Below, in pieces: positions 1 through 5,959 of a stretch of 6,888 nucleotides of DNA (position 1 is its first letter; each line of letters starts with the position of its first letter). This stretch comes from Nitrososphaerota archaeon (GTDB lineage Archaea > Thermoproteota > Nitrososphaeria > Nitrososphaerales > Nitrososphaeraceae), in contig VBPR01000108.1 of assembly GCA_005877345.1 (NCBI GenBank), positions 1-6,888 of the forward strand. Direction: 5' to 3'. The notes below the pieces were generated by a model, which saw nothing but the letters and a program-made list of their open reading frames with translations, had not been told where the DNA came from and did no database searches. The position numbers and the translations under genes were made by a program.

Positions 1-324
1 CTTTTCAATCTTAATTCTGTTCAACCCCTGGACGTAATCAGTCTTTTGAATTGAACCACCAAACGTAAGAGCAATTATTTCTGCTCCATAGCATATGCCC
101 AATAGCGGCGTTTCATTATTAAAACAAGTTCTAATAATTTTTGAATTGACGGCATTGATTTGTTTTTTATTCTTTTGACGTCCCGACAGTATTACTTTCT
201 CGTAATTCGAAAGTAAGATTTCATCGTCATATTTCTTGATAACATGATTCTGTCCTATTTTATCCAAACACAAAGTAATATCCTTGACATAAGGAGATCC
301 GTTATCAACAATAAGTACACTCAA
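1..324 (-). CDS. Class I glutamine amidotransferase, GMP synthase amidotransferase-like (3' part beyond window)
   Basis: The 108 visible codons encode the N-terminal half of a class I (triad) glutamine amidotransferase, the module that releases ammonia from glutamine for a partner synthetase. It opens with the strand VLIVDNGSPY (residues 3-12), which resembles the start of the archaeal GMP synthase amidotransferase subunit (GuaAa). The nucleophile elbow is LLGICYGAEIIAL (74-86), with C78 the expected catalytic cysteine, followed by FGG (88-90). The His/Glu pair of the triad would lie beyond the left edge. Two details differ from typical GuaAa: the elbow reads GICYGAE rather than GICLGHQ, and residues 47-49 are SGR rather than the usual SGG. 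It may therefore be a paralogue with another partner. The start is TTG at 324-322: an in-frame TAG lies two codons upstream and no ATG or GTG fits. It lies 141 bases downstream of priS on the same strand. The family call is good; the exact substrate is uncertain. Confidence 0.8.
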   Translation of the reverse strand, partial: MSVLIVDNGSPYVKDITLCLDKIGQNHVIKKYDDEILLSNYEKVILSGRQKNKKQINAVNSKIIRTCFNNETPLLGICYGAEIIALTFGGSIQKTDYVQGLNRIKIEK

Positions 325-465
325 ATTCTAACTTGTTAAAAAACGTATGCCTATAATAATAATATGCCTTGTTTTATTGTCAATTATTTTGCATAACAAA
401 AATTTCTGGGGCGCATTTAATACAAACTGACGATTCTCGCCATTTTAATTAGTCGTTTTATATTG
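325..465. other. Intergenic gap between priS and the amidotransferase gene
   Basis: These 141 bases hold no supportable ORF. On the minus strand, downstream of the priS stop, there is a T5 run (plus-strand A run at 398-402) that might serve as an archaeal oligo-T termination signal. The TATA-like element for the amidotransferase gene follows. No stable hairpin was evident by eye. Confidence 0.4.
352..365 (-). promoter_or_regulatory. Candidate TATA box (box A) for the amidotransferase gene
   Basis: On the minus strand this stretch reads ATATTATTATTATA, an AT-only TATA-like element. Its centre is about 34 bases upstream of the TTG start at 324. With the usual archaeal spacing of about 26 bases from box A to the transcription start, the transcript would begin near 332, giving a leader of only about 8 bases. 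The gene could therefore be transcribed separately from priLS. The surroundings are AT-rich, so the match is only suggestive. Confidence 0.35.
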
Positions 466-1614
466 TTATTGGTTCTTAGAAATTGTAGCCAATCCCTTAC
501 ATACCAGATATACCGCGACATAAGAGGGAACTTTTTCTAAAACGTTATCCAATTTAAAATTATTATTTTTTAGGTTAATTTTCAGTTTGGTCTTTAAGTT
601 AATGTAAACTTCAGAGTCATCCAACATGCATGCGTCGTTATTTGGATTGAATGATTCTAAATCATCGCATTTCGTTTTAGTCAAACCACTTTTTCCGTTA
701 ATACTGCCGGGTAATCTAAAAACTCTGTGTATGTCATTAGTAACTTGACTATCAATATGAACTCCAAATTTTTTTGTAATTCTATTAATTTCATTTCTAA
801 ATCCATCATACCCACCACTTGCCTCAACTAAATGTTTCAGTTTTAATTCTGATTTTTGATTTATACCAAAGCTTGACGCGATTTTTTTTCTCCATCCATT
901 CATTATACCACTCTTAGGTAACTTTATCATAAACCCATTGCGATATTTTCGGACGCCTATACTCTCACACATAAAACCATTTCCGATGATATAGTCTGTA
1001 ACACTAGACCTTGAATTAGAATCCAAGTTTCTCATACCAGGATCGTTTACATGAAAGTGAAATCCTGCATTTCCAGAAAAGAATACCTCTATAAACTTTT
1101 CCTCTATTCCGAGGTCAGAACGCAAGAATTCAAGTAACTTTGCTGCTTCCTTTTTTATAGCGGTAAAACACCTTTTGCACGGTATTGAAATATCATAGGT
1201 TTTCCCCTTATTGCAATTAACACATAGTTTTTGTTCTGAATTTACAAACCCACACAAATTACAAATGTAGTACGTATGCTCATGAAAACATGGAATATTG
1301 AGGTCTTTGATGTCAATATCGAATATGAGGTCAGCACCTTCCCACTGTTTTTCATTGATAGGATTTGAGGGGAACCCATAGTATGCATTTGAATAATATA
1401 CATCCAGTGGAACATTTCGCACTAATTCTACTACAAGTTCGCCAATATTTTTAAAAGAAAGATGTCTGACCACGAGAGAATCAAATTTTCTATATCCAAA
1501 CTCTCTTTTTTCAATTGAATACAGATATGGGAAATATTTGTTCTCAAAATAGTATTTCCTAAATATGTCCTTAAGAAATTTAATATTTTCATTTGTATAT
1601 TCGATTTGATTCAA
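466..1614 (-). CDS. priS: DNA primase small (catalytic) subunit PriS
   Basis: Encodes 382 residues of the archaeal-eukaryotic primase catalytic subunit, which makes the primers extended by replicative DNA polymerase. The metal-binding pair is in LIFDIDIKD (D99 and D101), and the third acidic residue is D288 in VHIDSQVTNDIHRVFRLPGS. The nucleotide-binding SGxxGxHxHV motif is SGNAGFHFHV (180-189). The C-terminal VPSYVAVYLVCKG (362-374) matches the usual end of archaeal PriS. Between residues 109 and 149 lies a Cys/His-rich segment (C109, H111, H113, C118, C121, C131, C134, C146, C149), larger than the single zinc knuckle I know from Pyrococcus PriS. The start is TTG at 1614-1612: the priL TAA is the codon directly upstream in frame, and the first internal ATG comes only at residue 194. 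The zero-base junction with priL implies co-transcription and a 1:1 heterodimer. All catalytic residues are present. Confidence 0.95.
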   Translation of the reverse strand: MNQIEYTNENIKFLKDIFRKYYFENKYFPYLYSIEKREFGYRKFDSLVVRHLSFKNIGELVVELVRNVPLDVYYSNAYYGFPSNPINEKQWEGADLIFDIDIKDLNIPCFHEHTYYICNLCGFVNSEQKLCVNCNKGKTYDISIPCKRCFTAIKKEAAKLLEFLRSDLGIEEKFIEVFFSGNAGFHFHVNDPGMRNLDSNSRSSVTDYIIGNGFMCESIGVRKYRNGFMIKLPKSGIMNGWRKKIASSFGINQKSELKLKHLVEASGGYDGFRNEINRITKKFGVHIDSQVTNDIHRVFRLPGSINGKSGLTKTKCDDLESFNPNNDACMLDDSEVYINLKTKLKINLKNNNFKLDNVLEKVPSYVAVYLVCKGLATISKNQ

Positions 1615-2631
1615 TTATGTTAATTTCCTTCTTCCAAATTGAATCGGATTTATCAGATTTTCGCATTCCTTAACGGCAAAGCAAAGATCTTCACTCCTTA
1701 ATCTGTCACAAGACGGTACTGAATACTTTATGTGACTGCCTTTCTTTCCTGCAAGATGCTCTACTTGATATCTGGTTATTTTCTCATTATAGTCAGGTGA
1801 ATTCTTGAATATTTCGATAACTTCTTCCTCGGTTTTACCAATGGCCAACATATAAGTTGCCAGCATAAATCTAGCAGAGTGAGGAAGATTTTCACCTTTG
1901 TTTATTATCTCCATAGCATGTTTTATGCACGGAGGATATTCCAATATCTTGAACTGATTTCGGTAAACATAGCGCCCTGAATATTTTTTTCTTAATTCAT
2001 CTGCTTTTGATTTTATTAAAATTGGCACCTCATAGACTTTCATATTTTTTACTCGAGTGTAAATTAGATTGCTTAATTCATTTCGAATTAATCTTACTGC
2101 TTCATCAGTATCAAGATATACATATCCATCTTTTACTGACCGGTTAATCAATTTCCATTCCTGTTCATACATCTTGGATGCCCTAAGAAGATAGTCAGGA
2201 ACGCTCAGTTTGCAGATACTTGATGTAGAATCGACATCTATATTGATGTCAAATAAGTCCTGAAAGATCTTTTGAACAAGCAATTTCTTTTTTTGTGAAG
2301 ATCTCTCAACGCTCAAATCTGTAGACAGGAATCTTTCTACTCGCATAGCTTCAAATAGGGAGCATTTTTTTGATACTTCTTCCAACCCAATAGATTTTAT
2401 GAGTAAGAGTGAAACCAAAAATGTCATAATCTCGATTTCGTATTCGTCCAAATTTGAATAAATTTTTCCCTTAAGTTCATTCTCCAATTTTTCTACGGCC
2501 CTATTAATTATGTGAATCATTTCAGGACGATCGAACTCTGCAAAATCAAACTTTGTCTCCTGTATGTAATCTGAAGCCTCTTGTAAGAAAGGGTACTTTG
2601 CCAACTCAGACGATCCTAATTTTATAGACAA
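1615..2631 (-). CDS. priL: DNA primase large (iron-sulfur) subunit PriL
   Basis: Encodes 338 residues of the primase regulatory subunit, which binds PriS and helps primer initiation. The helical N-terminal domain starts with the typical LAKYPFLQEA (10-19). The C-terminal domain carries four cysteines spaced as in the [4Fe-4S] primase domain: C235 (in EYPPCIKHAM), C308 (VPSCDRL), C317 (EDLCFAV) and C323 (KECENL). The stretch LPHSARFMLATYML (249-262), between the first and second cysteine, is also characteristic of the family. The start is TTG at 2631-2629: an in-frame TAA lies five codons upstream and no ATG or GTG intervenes. A second TTG at residue 10 is possible but would remove most of the residues before the conserved LAKYPFL. 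It is the first gene of the priL-priS pair, diverges from nfo across 83 bases, and runs directly into priS. Length is normal. Confidence 0.94.
   Translation of the reverse strand: MSIKLGSSELAKYPFLQEASDYIQETKFDFAEFDRPEMIHIINRAVEKLENELKGKIYSNLDEYEIEIMTFLVSLLLIKSIGLEEVSKKCSLFEAMRVERFLSTDLSVERSSQKKKLLVQKIFQDLFDINIDVDSTSSICKLSVPDYLLRASKMYEQEWKLINRSVKDGYVYLDTDEAVRLIRNELSNLIYTRVKNMKVYEVPILIKSKADELRKKYSGRYVYRNQFKILEYPPCIKHAMEIINKGENLPHSARFMLATYMLAIGKTEEEVIEIFKNSPDYNEKITRYQVEHLAGKKGSHIKYSVPSCDRLRSEDLCFAVKECENLINPIQFGRRKLT
1626..1630 (-). promoter_or_regulatory. Possible ribosome binding site of priS inside the priL 3' end
   Basis: On the minus strand this reads AAGGA, within the purine-rich GGAAGAAGGAAA, 11 bases before the priS TTG. 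It lies in the last codons of priL. Such a site would suit translation of an internal operon gene that starts with a weak codon. The spacing is somewhat long, so support is modest. Confidence 0.35.
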
Positions 2632-2662
2632 TTCAGATTTAGATTATTAATACAAATTACTG

Positions 2663-2676
2663 TAATAAAAATAAAT
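2663..2676 (-). promoter_or_regulatory. Candidate TATA box of the priL-priS operon
   Basis: The minus strand reads ATTTATTTTTATTA, centred about 38 bases upstream of the priL TTG. Archaeal spacing would place the transcription start near 2643 and leave a leader of roughly 12 bases. An 11-base inverted repeat, ATTAC-T-GTAAT (2656-2666), overlaps its downstream edge and could be a regulator site or chance. Confidence 0.4.
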
Positions 2677-2682
2677 GCAAAT

Positions 2683-2690
2683 CTTTAATA
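2683..2690 (+). promoter_or_regulatory. Candidate TATA box of nfo, implying a leaderless transcript
   Basis: CTTTAATA is centred about 28 bases before the nfo TTG at 2715. The expected archaeal start of transcription falls at or next to the start codon, so the mRNA would be essentially leaderless. No Shine-Dalgarno sequence is visible before the TTG, which agrees with leaderless initiation. Confidence 0.42.
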
Positions 2691-2714
2691 TCCTAGTAAC
2701 AAACATAGAAGCAA

Positions 2715-3580
2715 TTGAATTTTAGAGTTGGATTTCACGTTTCTATAGCGGGAGGAATACAAAATTCGGTTTCAAATGCAGGGAATATCGGATGCACGGC
2801 TTTTCAGATTTTTACAAGAAGTCCAAGGGGATGGGCAGAAAGGAAACTTATAGATACTGAAATTGAATCATTTAGAGACAACTTAAAAAAAAGCGGGATT
2901 CAGAAAAATTCTGTTGCAGTTCACATGCCTTACTTACCCAACCTATCAGGCCCGGATAATGAGATATACGAAAAATCAAAGATCTCTTTCAAAAATGAAT
3001 TAATAAGATGTTCCCGATTAGGTATTGAATATCTTTCATACATCTCGGAAGCCACCGAGGACAGGGAAAGAAAAATGGTACAAAGCAATTGTTAAAAAGT
3101 TGTGAAGAGGCAATCGATAAATACAAATCCGAGTTTAAGAGGAAACTGAACGTTACCATTTTATTAGAAAATAGTGCAGGTCAGAAAGATAGCATAGGAG
3201 GTACCCTTGAAGATTTAAGAGAAATTCTTGACAACTTATCTAGCAAGACTTATGGTGTATGTTTGGATACCTGTCATGCATTCGCTTCAGGCTATGACCT
3301 GAAGACTGCAAACGCATGTAACAAATTTATTGAAAGATTTGACGATATCGTTGGCCTCAGTGTTCTTAAATTTATTCATTTGAATGATTCTAAGGGCGAT
3401 ATTGGTTCACATCTGGATCGTCATGAGCATATTGGTCTTGGAAAGATTGGTATCGAAGGGTTAAAGACAGTACTTAATATAAATTCATTAAAAGATTTAC
3501 CTGTAATCATGGAAACTCCCATTGATTCAATTCGTGATAATTCTAAAAATCTTAAGGTAGTACTTAATCTCAGAAAGTAG
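2715..3580 (+). CDS. nfo: Endonuclease IV (AP endonuclease), interrupted by a one-base frameshift
   Basis: Endonuclease IV cleaves DNA 5' of abasic sites in base-excision repair with a three-zinc centre. The reading frame breaks at 3033-3037. Frame one continues as unrelated residues to a TAA at 3093-3095, while the shifted frame continues the family sequence from FIHLGSH (3035 onward) to the TAG at 3578-3580. Restoring one base gives 288 residues, normal for the family. In that numbering all nine expected zinc ligands are visible: H70, H110, E152 (LLEN), D185 and H188 (CLDTCH), H222 (FIHLND), D235 and H237 (DRH), and E267 (METP). The N-terminal GFHVSIAGG (6-14) is also typical. The start is TTG at 2715; an in-frame TAG three codons upstream leaves no alternative. 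Divergent from priL. Taken as read, the first product has only 126 residues and lacks most ligands. The gene is either misread at this base or newly broken. Confidence 0.9.
3033..3037 (+). other. Frameshift site in nfo: one T probably missing
   Basis: The local sequence is TAT CTT TCA. Adding one T gives TAT CTT TTC ATA CAT CTC GGA, that is YLFIHLG, the expected endonuclease IV core strand with zinc ligand H110. A short T run losing one unit is the simplest explanation. It does not form a canonical -1 slippery heptamer (X XXY YYZ), so programmed frameshifting is unlikely. Confidence 0.8.
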
Positions 3581-3683
3581 TACTACTGACCTGCAAGAAA
3601 TTTCATTTGAAAGTTTTCAGATATTTATTAGAAATAAGAATAAATGCATGGTGTATGACAGATTCTAAGAGAAATAAAGAAAA
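3581..3683 (+). promoter_or_regulatory. nfo-glyS intergenic region with weak TATA-like elements
   Basis: These 103 bases hold no ORF. TTTATTA (3624-3630) would predict a transcription start near 3653 and a leader of about 31 bases. AATAAATG (3639-3646) would predict one near 3669. Neither stands out, and glyS may also be reached by read-through from nfo. The purine-rich tract before the glyS ATG has no clear Shine-Dalgarno core. Confidence 0.25.
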
Positions 3684-5150
3684 ATGAATACTTATGACAC
3701 AGTAATGAAACTCGCTCTTGAAAGAGGCTTTTACTTTCCCAGTTGTGAAATATACTCTGATGCTCATGCAGGATTCTGGGAATATGGACCTACAGGTACC
3801 AGTATAAAAAATAAGTTTCTTGAACTCTGGAGAAGAGAGTTACTGAGACGCGATGATATGATAGAAATTGATGGTTCACAGATAATGAGCAAGAATGTGT
3901 TTGTTGCTTCAGGTCATCTTGATAATTTTACTGACCCGATAATAAAGTGCAAAGATTGTGGCGCTACATTTCGAGCAGATAGATACATTACTGAAAAGAT
4001 CGGCAAGGATATTCCAGAATTGCTTCCTGGGAGTGAAATCGATAAAATAATAAAAAAGTATAATTTGAAATGCCCTAATTGTAAAGGAACTTTCGCTGAT
4101 TCTGACAGATTCAGTATGATGTTTAAAGTTGAAATTGGTCCTTCCAAAGAAGAGGCATTTCTCAGACCAGAAACATGTCAGACAATTTTTGTTGATTTCC
4201 CCAGAATTTTTAAGACAATGAGAGGAAGACTTCCGTTAGCAGTTGCGCAGGTTGGTAAAAGTTTTAGAAATGAAATTGCGCCACGACAGAGTCTGTTGAG
4301 GCTGAGGGAATTCTATCAGGCAGAAATTGAGGTGTTTTGCAATCCGCACAGATTAAATGATTTATGAAAATTTGAACAGGTTAAGGATACATCGCTTAAT
4401 TTGTTCATGAAGAATTCACACCAGACAATAAAGGCTGAAGACGCAGTACGAGAAGGTCATTTGCCAAACAAACTCGTAGCTTATTACATGTCTCTTCTGG
4501 CTCTATTTTACAGTAAGACAGGCATAATTATGGAGCGTACTAGATTTAGGGAGTTATCAGAGGACGAAAAAGCATTTTACGCATCTACGGCCTTTGATTT
4601 CGAAGTTGAAACAAGTATTGGATGGCTAGAATTAGTTGCGTGCAATTATAGATCAGATTACGATCTAAAAAGACACAGTGCCATAAGTAAACAAAATCTT
4701 TATGTCATCGACCCATCAGATAATTCAAAGGTTCTACCACATCTGTTTGAATTGTCAATGGGAATTGATAGAAGTATCTACTCAATATTGGAACATTCTT
4801 ATTTTGAAGACATAGAAGCGAAGAGAATTGTATTAAGACTCGTTCCCCAATTAGCCCCAGTGCTTCTTGGAGTTTTTCCACTTGTGACAAAAGATGGTCT
4901 ACGTGAAAAAGCTCAGGACATTTATTCAAAATTAAAATTGGATTATTCTACTTTTTATGATGAGTCAGGCTCCATAGGTAGGCGATATAGAAGACTTGAA
5001 GAAATAGGAGCACCATTTGCCTTGACTGTTGATAATCAAACTATGAAGGATGATACGGTTACAATAAGATATAGAGACACAATGTTGCAAGAAAGAGTAA
5101 AAGTTTCAGAAATTTCTAATTTTCTTGATGCAATTATAAAACTGAAGTAA
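3684..5150 (+). CDS. glyS: Glycyl-tRNA synthetase (class II, archaeal type), interrupted by an in-frame TGA
   Basis: Charges tRNA-Gly with glycine in the cytoplasm. The reading spans 488 codons plus stop and is broken by TGA at codon 228 (4365-4367); the same frame resumes as KFEQVKD directly after it. The N-terminal motif 1 region includes FWEYGPTG (31-38). A zinc-ribbon insertion has C89, C92, C130 and C133. LRPETCQTIF (160-169) precedes motif 2, FRNEIAPRQSLLRLREF (194-210), with R195 and R201. Motif 3 is LPHLFELSMGIDR (351-363). The C-terminal part (about 390-488) is the anticodon-binding domain, with VLLGVFPLV and the GSIGRRYRRLEEIGAPF segment. The start is ATG at 3684; in-frame TAA at 3675. 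No second glyS is visible here and the enzyme is normally essential, so the stop is probably not real or not old. Read literally, it would give a 227-residue fragment lacking motif 3 and the anticodon-binding domain. Confidence 0.92.
4362..4370 (+). other. In-frame stop in glyS: substitution or paired compensating indels
   Basis: Codons read AAT GAT TTA TGA AAA TTT GAA, and the frame is the same before and after. Removing one T from the TTT run and adding one A to the AAAA run would give GAT TAT GAA AAA TTT, that is D-Y-E-K-F, a natural-looking continuation of the same length. Alternatively a single substitution turned a sense codon such as CGA, AGA or GGA into TGA. The sequence alone cannot decide between them. 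Confidence 0.7.
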
Positions 5151-5287
5151 TTAAGATGCATTTGTCCAGAATATTTGGAATATATCAAATTGTATTATTT
5201 CATATCCTACAGATACGTGTGCAATTTTATTTTATTCTTGGACAGAAGGCTTTTAGGACGAAATGATAATAACAATTTACCAAACTA
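5151..5287 (+). promoter_or_regulatory. glyS-CHRD intergenic region with candidate TATA box
   Basis: These 137 bases hold no convincing gene. The best TATA-like element is TTTTATTTTATT (5225-5236), which would place transcription start near 5256 and give a leader of about 30 bases for the CHRD gene. A 36-codon ATG ORF (5156-5266) is present but lacks any supporting feature. Confidence 0.3.
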
Positions 5288-5815
5288 ATGATTTTGAGGA
5301 ATGTCAGAGATACTAAGCTTGTATTAACGATCATTAGTTTAGTCGTTATCTCTGGCACAACAATAATGACAACGCAAGTGCTGGGGATAAAATTTGCTAC
5401 TACAATGTCAGGTGATCAAGTAACTCCTCCAACGAATACAAGTATAAATGGTAATGCCTCCTTTAGAACCACAACTTATGATACTGTGATAAAGTACAAG
5501 ATAAAGATAGCAGGATCATCTGATGTAACGGGTGCTGACATTCACATGGGAAAAAAGGGTGAAAATGGCGAGGCGATAGTTGATCTTTTAAAAGACAGCA
5601 AAAAGAATGGAATAAAGATGGAAACATCAATTAGGGGGAATATTACTAGCTCGGATCTAAAGGGACCTCTAAAAGGCAAATTGATAGCAGAATTAATTTC
5701 TGCAATGAGCAATGGAAATACTTATGTGAGTATTGATACACCATATCATGAGAATGGTGAGATCAGAGGGCAAATAGACCAACTTCGGAAGGTTAATTCA
5801 ACCAAACTAAAGTGA
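5288..5815 (+). CDS. Secreted or membrane-anchored CHRD-domain protein
   Basis: Encodes 175 residues. A short basic N-terminus (MILRNVRDTK) is followed by a hydrophobic stretch at 11-33, which is a signal peptide or membrane anchor, so the rest should lie outside the cell. Residues about 35-164 fit the CHRD domain, named after chordin and common in secreted prokaryotic proteins. Recognisable parts are FATTMSGDQVTPP (36-48), NGNASFR (54-60), VTGADIHMGKKGENG (80-94) with conserved H86, and the closing YHENGEIRGQI (153-163). CHRD proteins are often numerous in soil Nitrososphaerales; their biochemical role is unknown to me. The protein has no cysteine, as often seen in extracellular archaeal proteins. 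The ATG at 5288 is the first possible start after an in-frame TAA at 5270. It appears to be a single-gene unit, 137 bases after glyS. Confidence 0.85.
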   Translation: MILRNVRDTKLVLTIISLVVISGTTIMTTQVLGIKFATTMSGDQVTPPTNTSINGNASFRTTTYDTVIKYKIKIAGSSDVTGADIHMGKKGENGEAIVDLLKDSKKNGIKMETSIRGNITSSDLKGPLKGKLIAELISAMSNGNTYVSIDTPYHENGEIRGQIDQLRKVNSTKLK

Positions 5816-5823
5816 AATTTTGT

Positions 5824-5891
5824 GGATAATGACTACAGAATTCTGGATTGATCAATCTCAAACTTATCATTATTCCAGACTAAGTTAGTCT
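5824..5891. repeat. Cluster of palindromes downstream of the CHRD gene
   Basis: Three perfect palindromes lie within 56 bases: CAGAATTCTG (5836-5845), immediately followed by GATTGATCAATC (5846-5857), and AGACTAA-G-TTAGTCT (5877-5891). In addition GGATAATGA (5824-5832) pairs with TCATTATTCC (5867-5876) apart from one bulged base, and TCTGGA (5842-5847) pairs with TCCAGA (5874-5879). The 8-mer GATCAATC returns at 5951-5958, just before the next start codon. The cluster could hold operator sites for the downstream gene or form a folded 3' end of the CHRD mRNA. The symmetry is seen directly; any function is inferred. Confidence 0.6.
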
Positions 5892-5920
5892 TCAAAATAA
5901 TGGCATTGACCTGCACTACA

Positions 5921-5930
5921 TTGATATATG
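5921..5930 (+). promoter_or_regulatory. Candidate TATA box of the 128-residue protein gene
   Basis: TTGATATATG is centred about 34 bases before the ATG at 5960. The predicted transcription start is near 5952, giving a leader of about 8 bases. The GATCAATC repeat at 5951-5958 would sit at the transcription start, where a bound protein could block initiation. This is one of the better TATA-like elements in the window. Confidence 0.45.
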
Positions 5931-5959
5931 CTTGAATCCAAAAACTCGTAGATCAATCA

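Noticed and set aside
3576..3587. 12-base palindrome AGTAGTACTACT over the nfo stop codon
   Set aside because: Short, without T tract or flanking symmetry, and half of it is coding; probably chance.
3914..4147. Antisense 77-codon ORF inside glyS
   Set aside because: It lies opposite conserved GlyRS coding sequence, has no recognisable motif or promoter, and is explained as a shadow of the sense frame.
4365..4367. Selenocysteine or pyrrolysine-type recoding of the glyS stop
   Set aside because: The codon is TGA, so pyrrolysine (TAG) is excluded. GlyRS has no known Sec position, the site is not an active-site residue, and no hairpin resembling a Sec element was seen nearby.
4705..4929. Antisense 74-codon ORF inside the 3' part of glyS
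   Set aside because: Opposite motif 3 and the anticodon-binding domain; no independent coding signal.
5156..5266. 36-codon ORF starting with ATG between glyS and the CHRD gene
   Set aside because: No ribosome binding site, no recognisable protein features, and it overlaps the likely CHRD promoter; expected by chance in AT-rich DNA.
3587..5915. 9-mer TGACCTGCA in two intergenic regions (3587-3595 and 5907-5915)
   Set aside because: The flanks differ and the positions relative to the genes do not match; too short to call a shared regulatory element.
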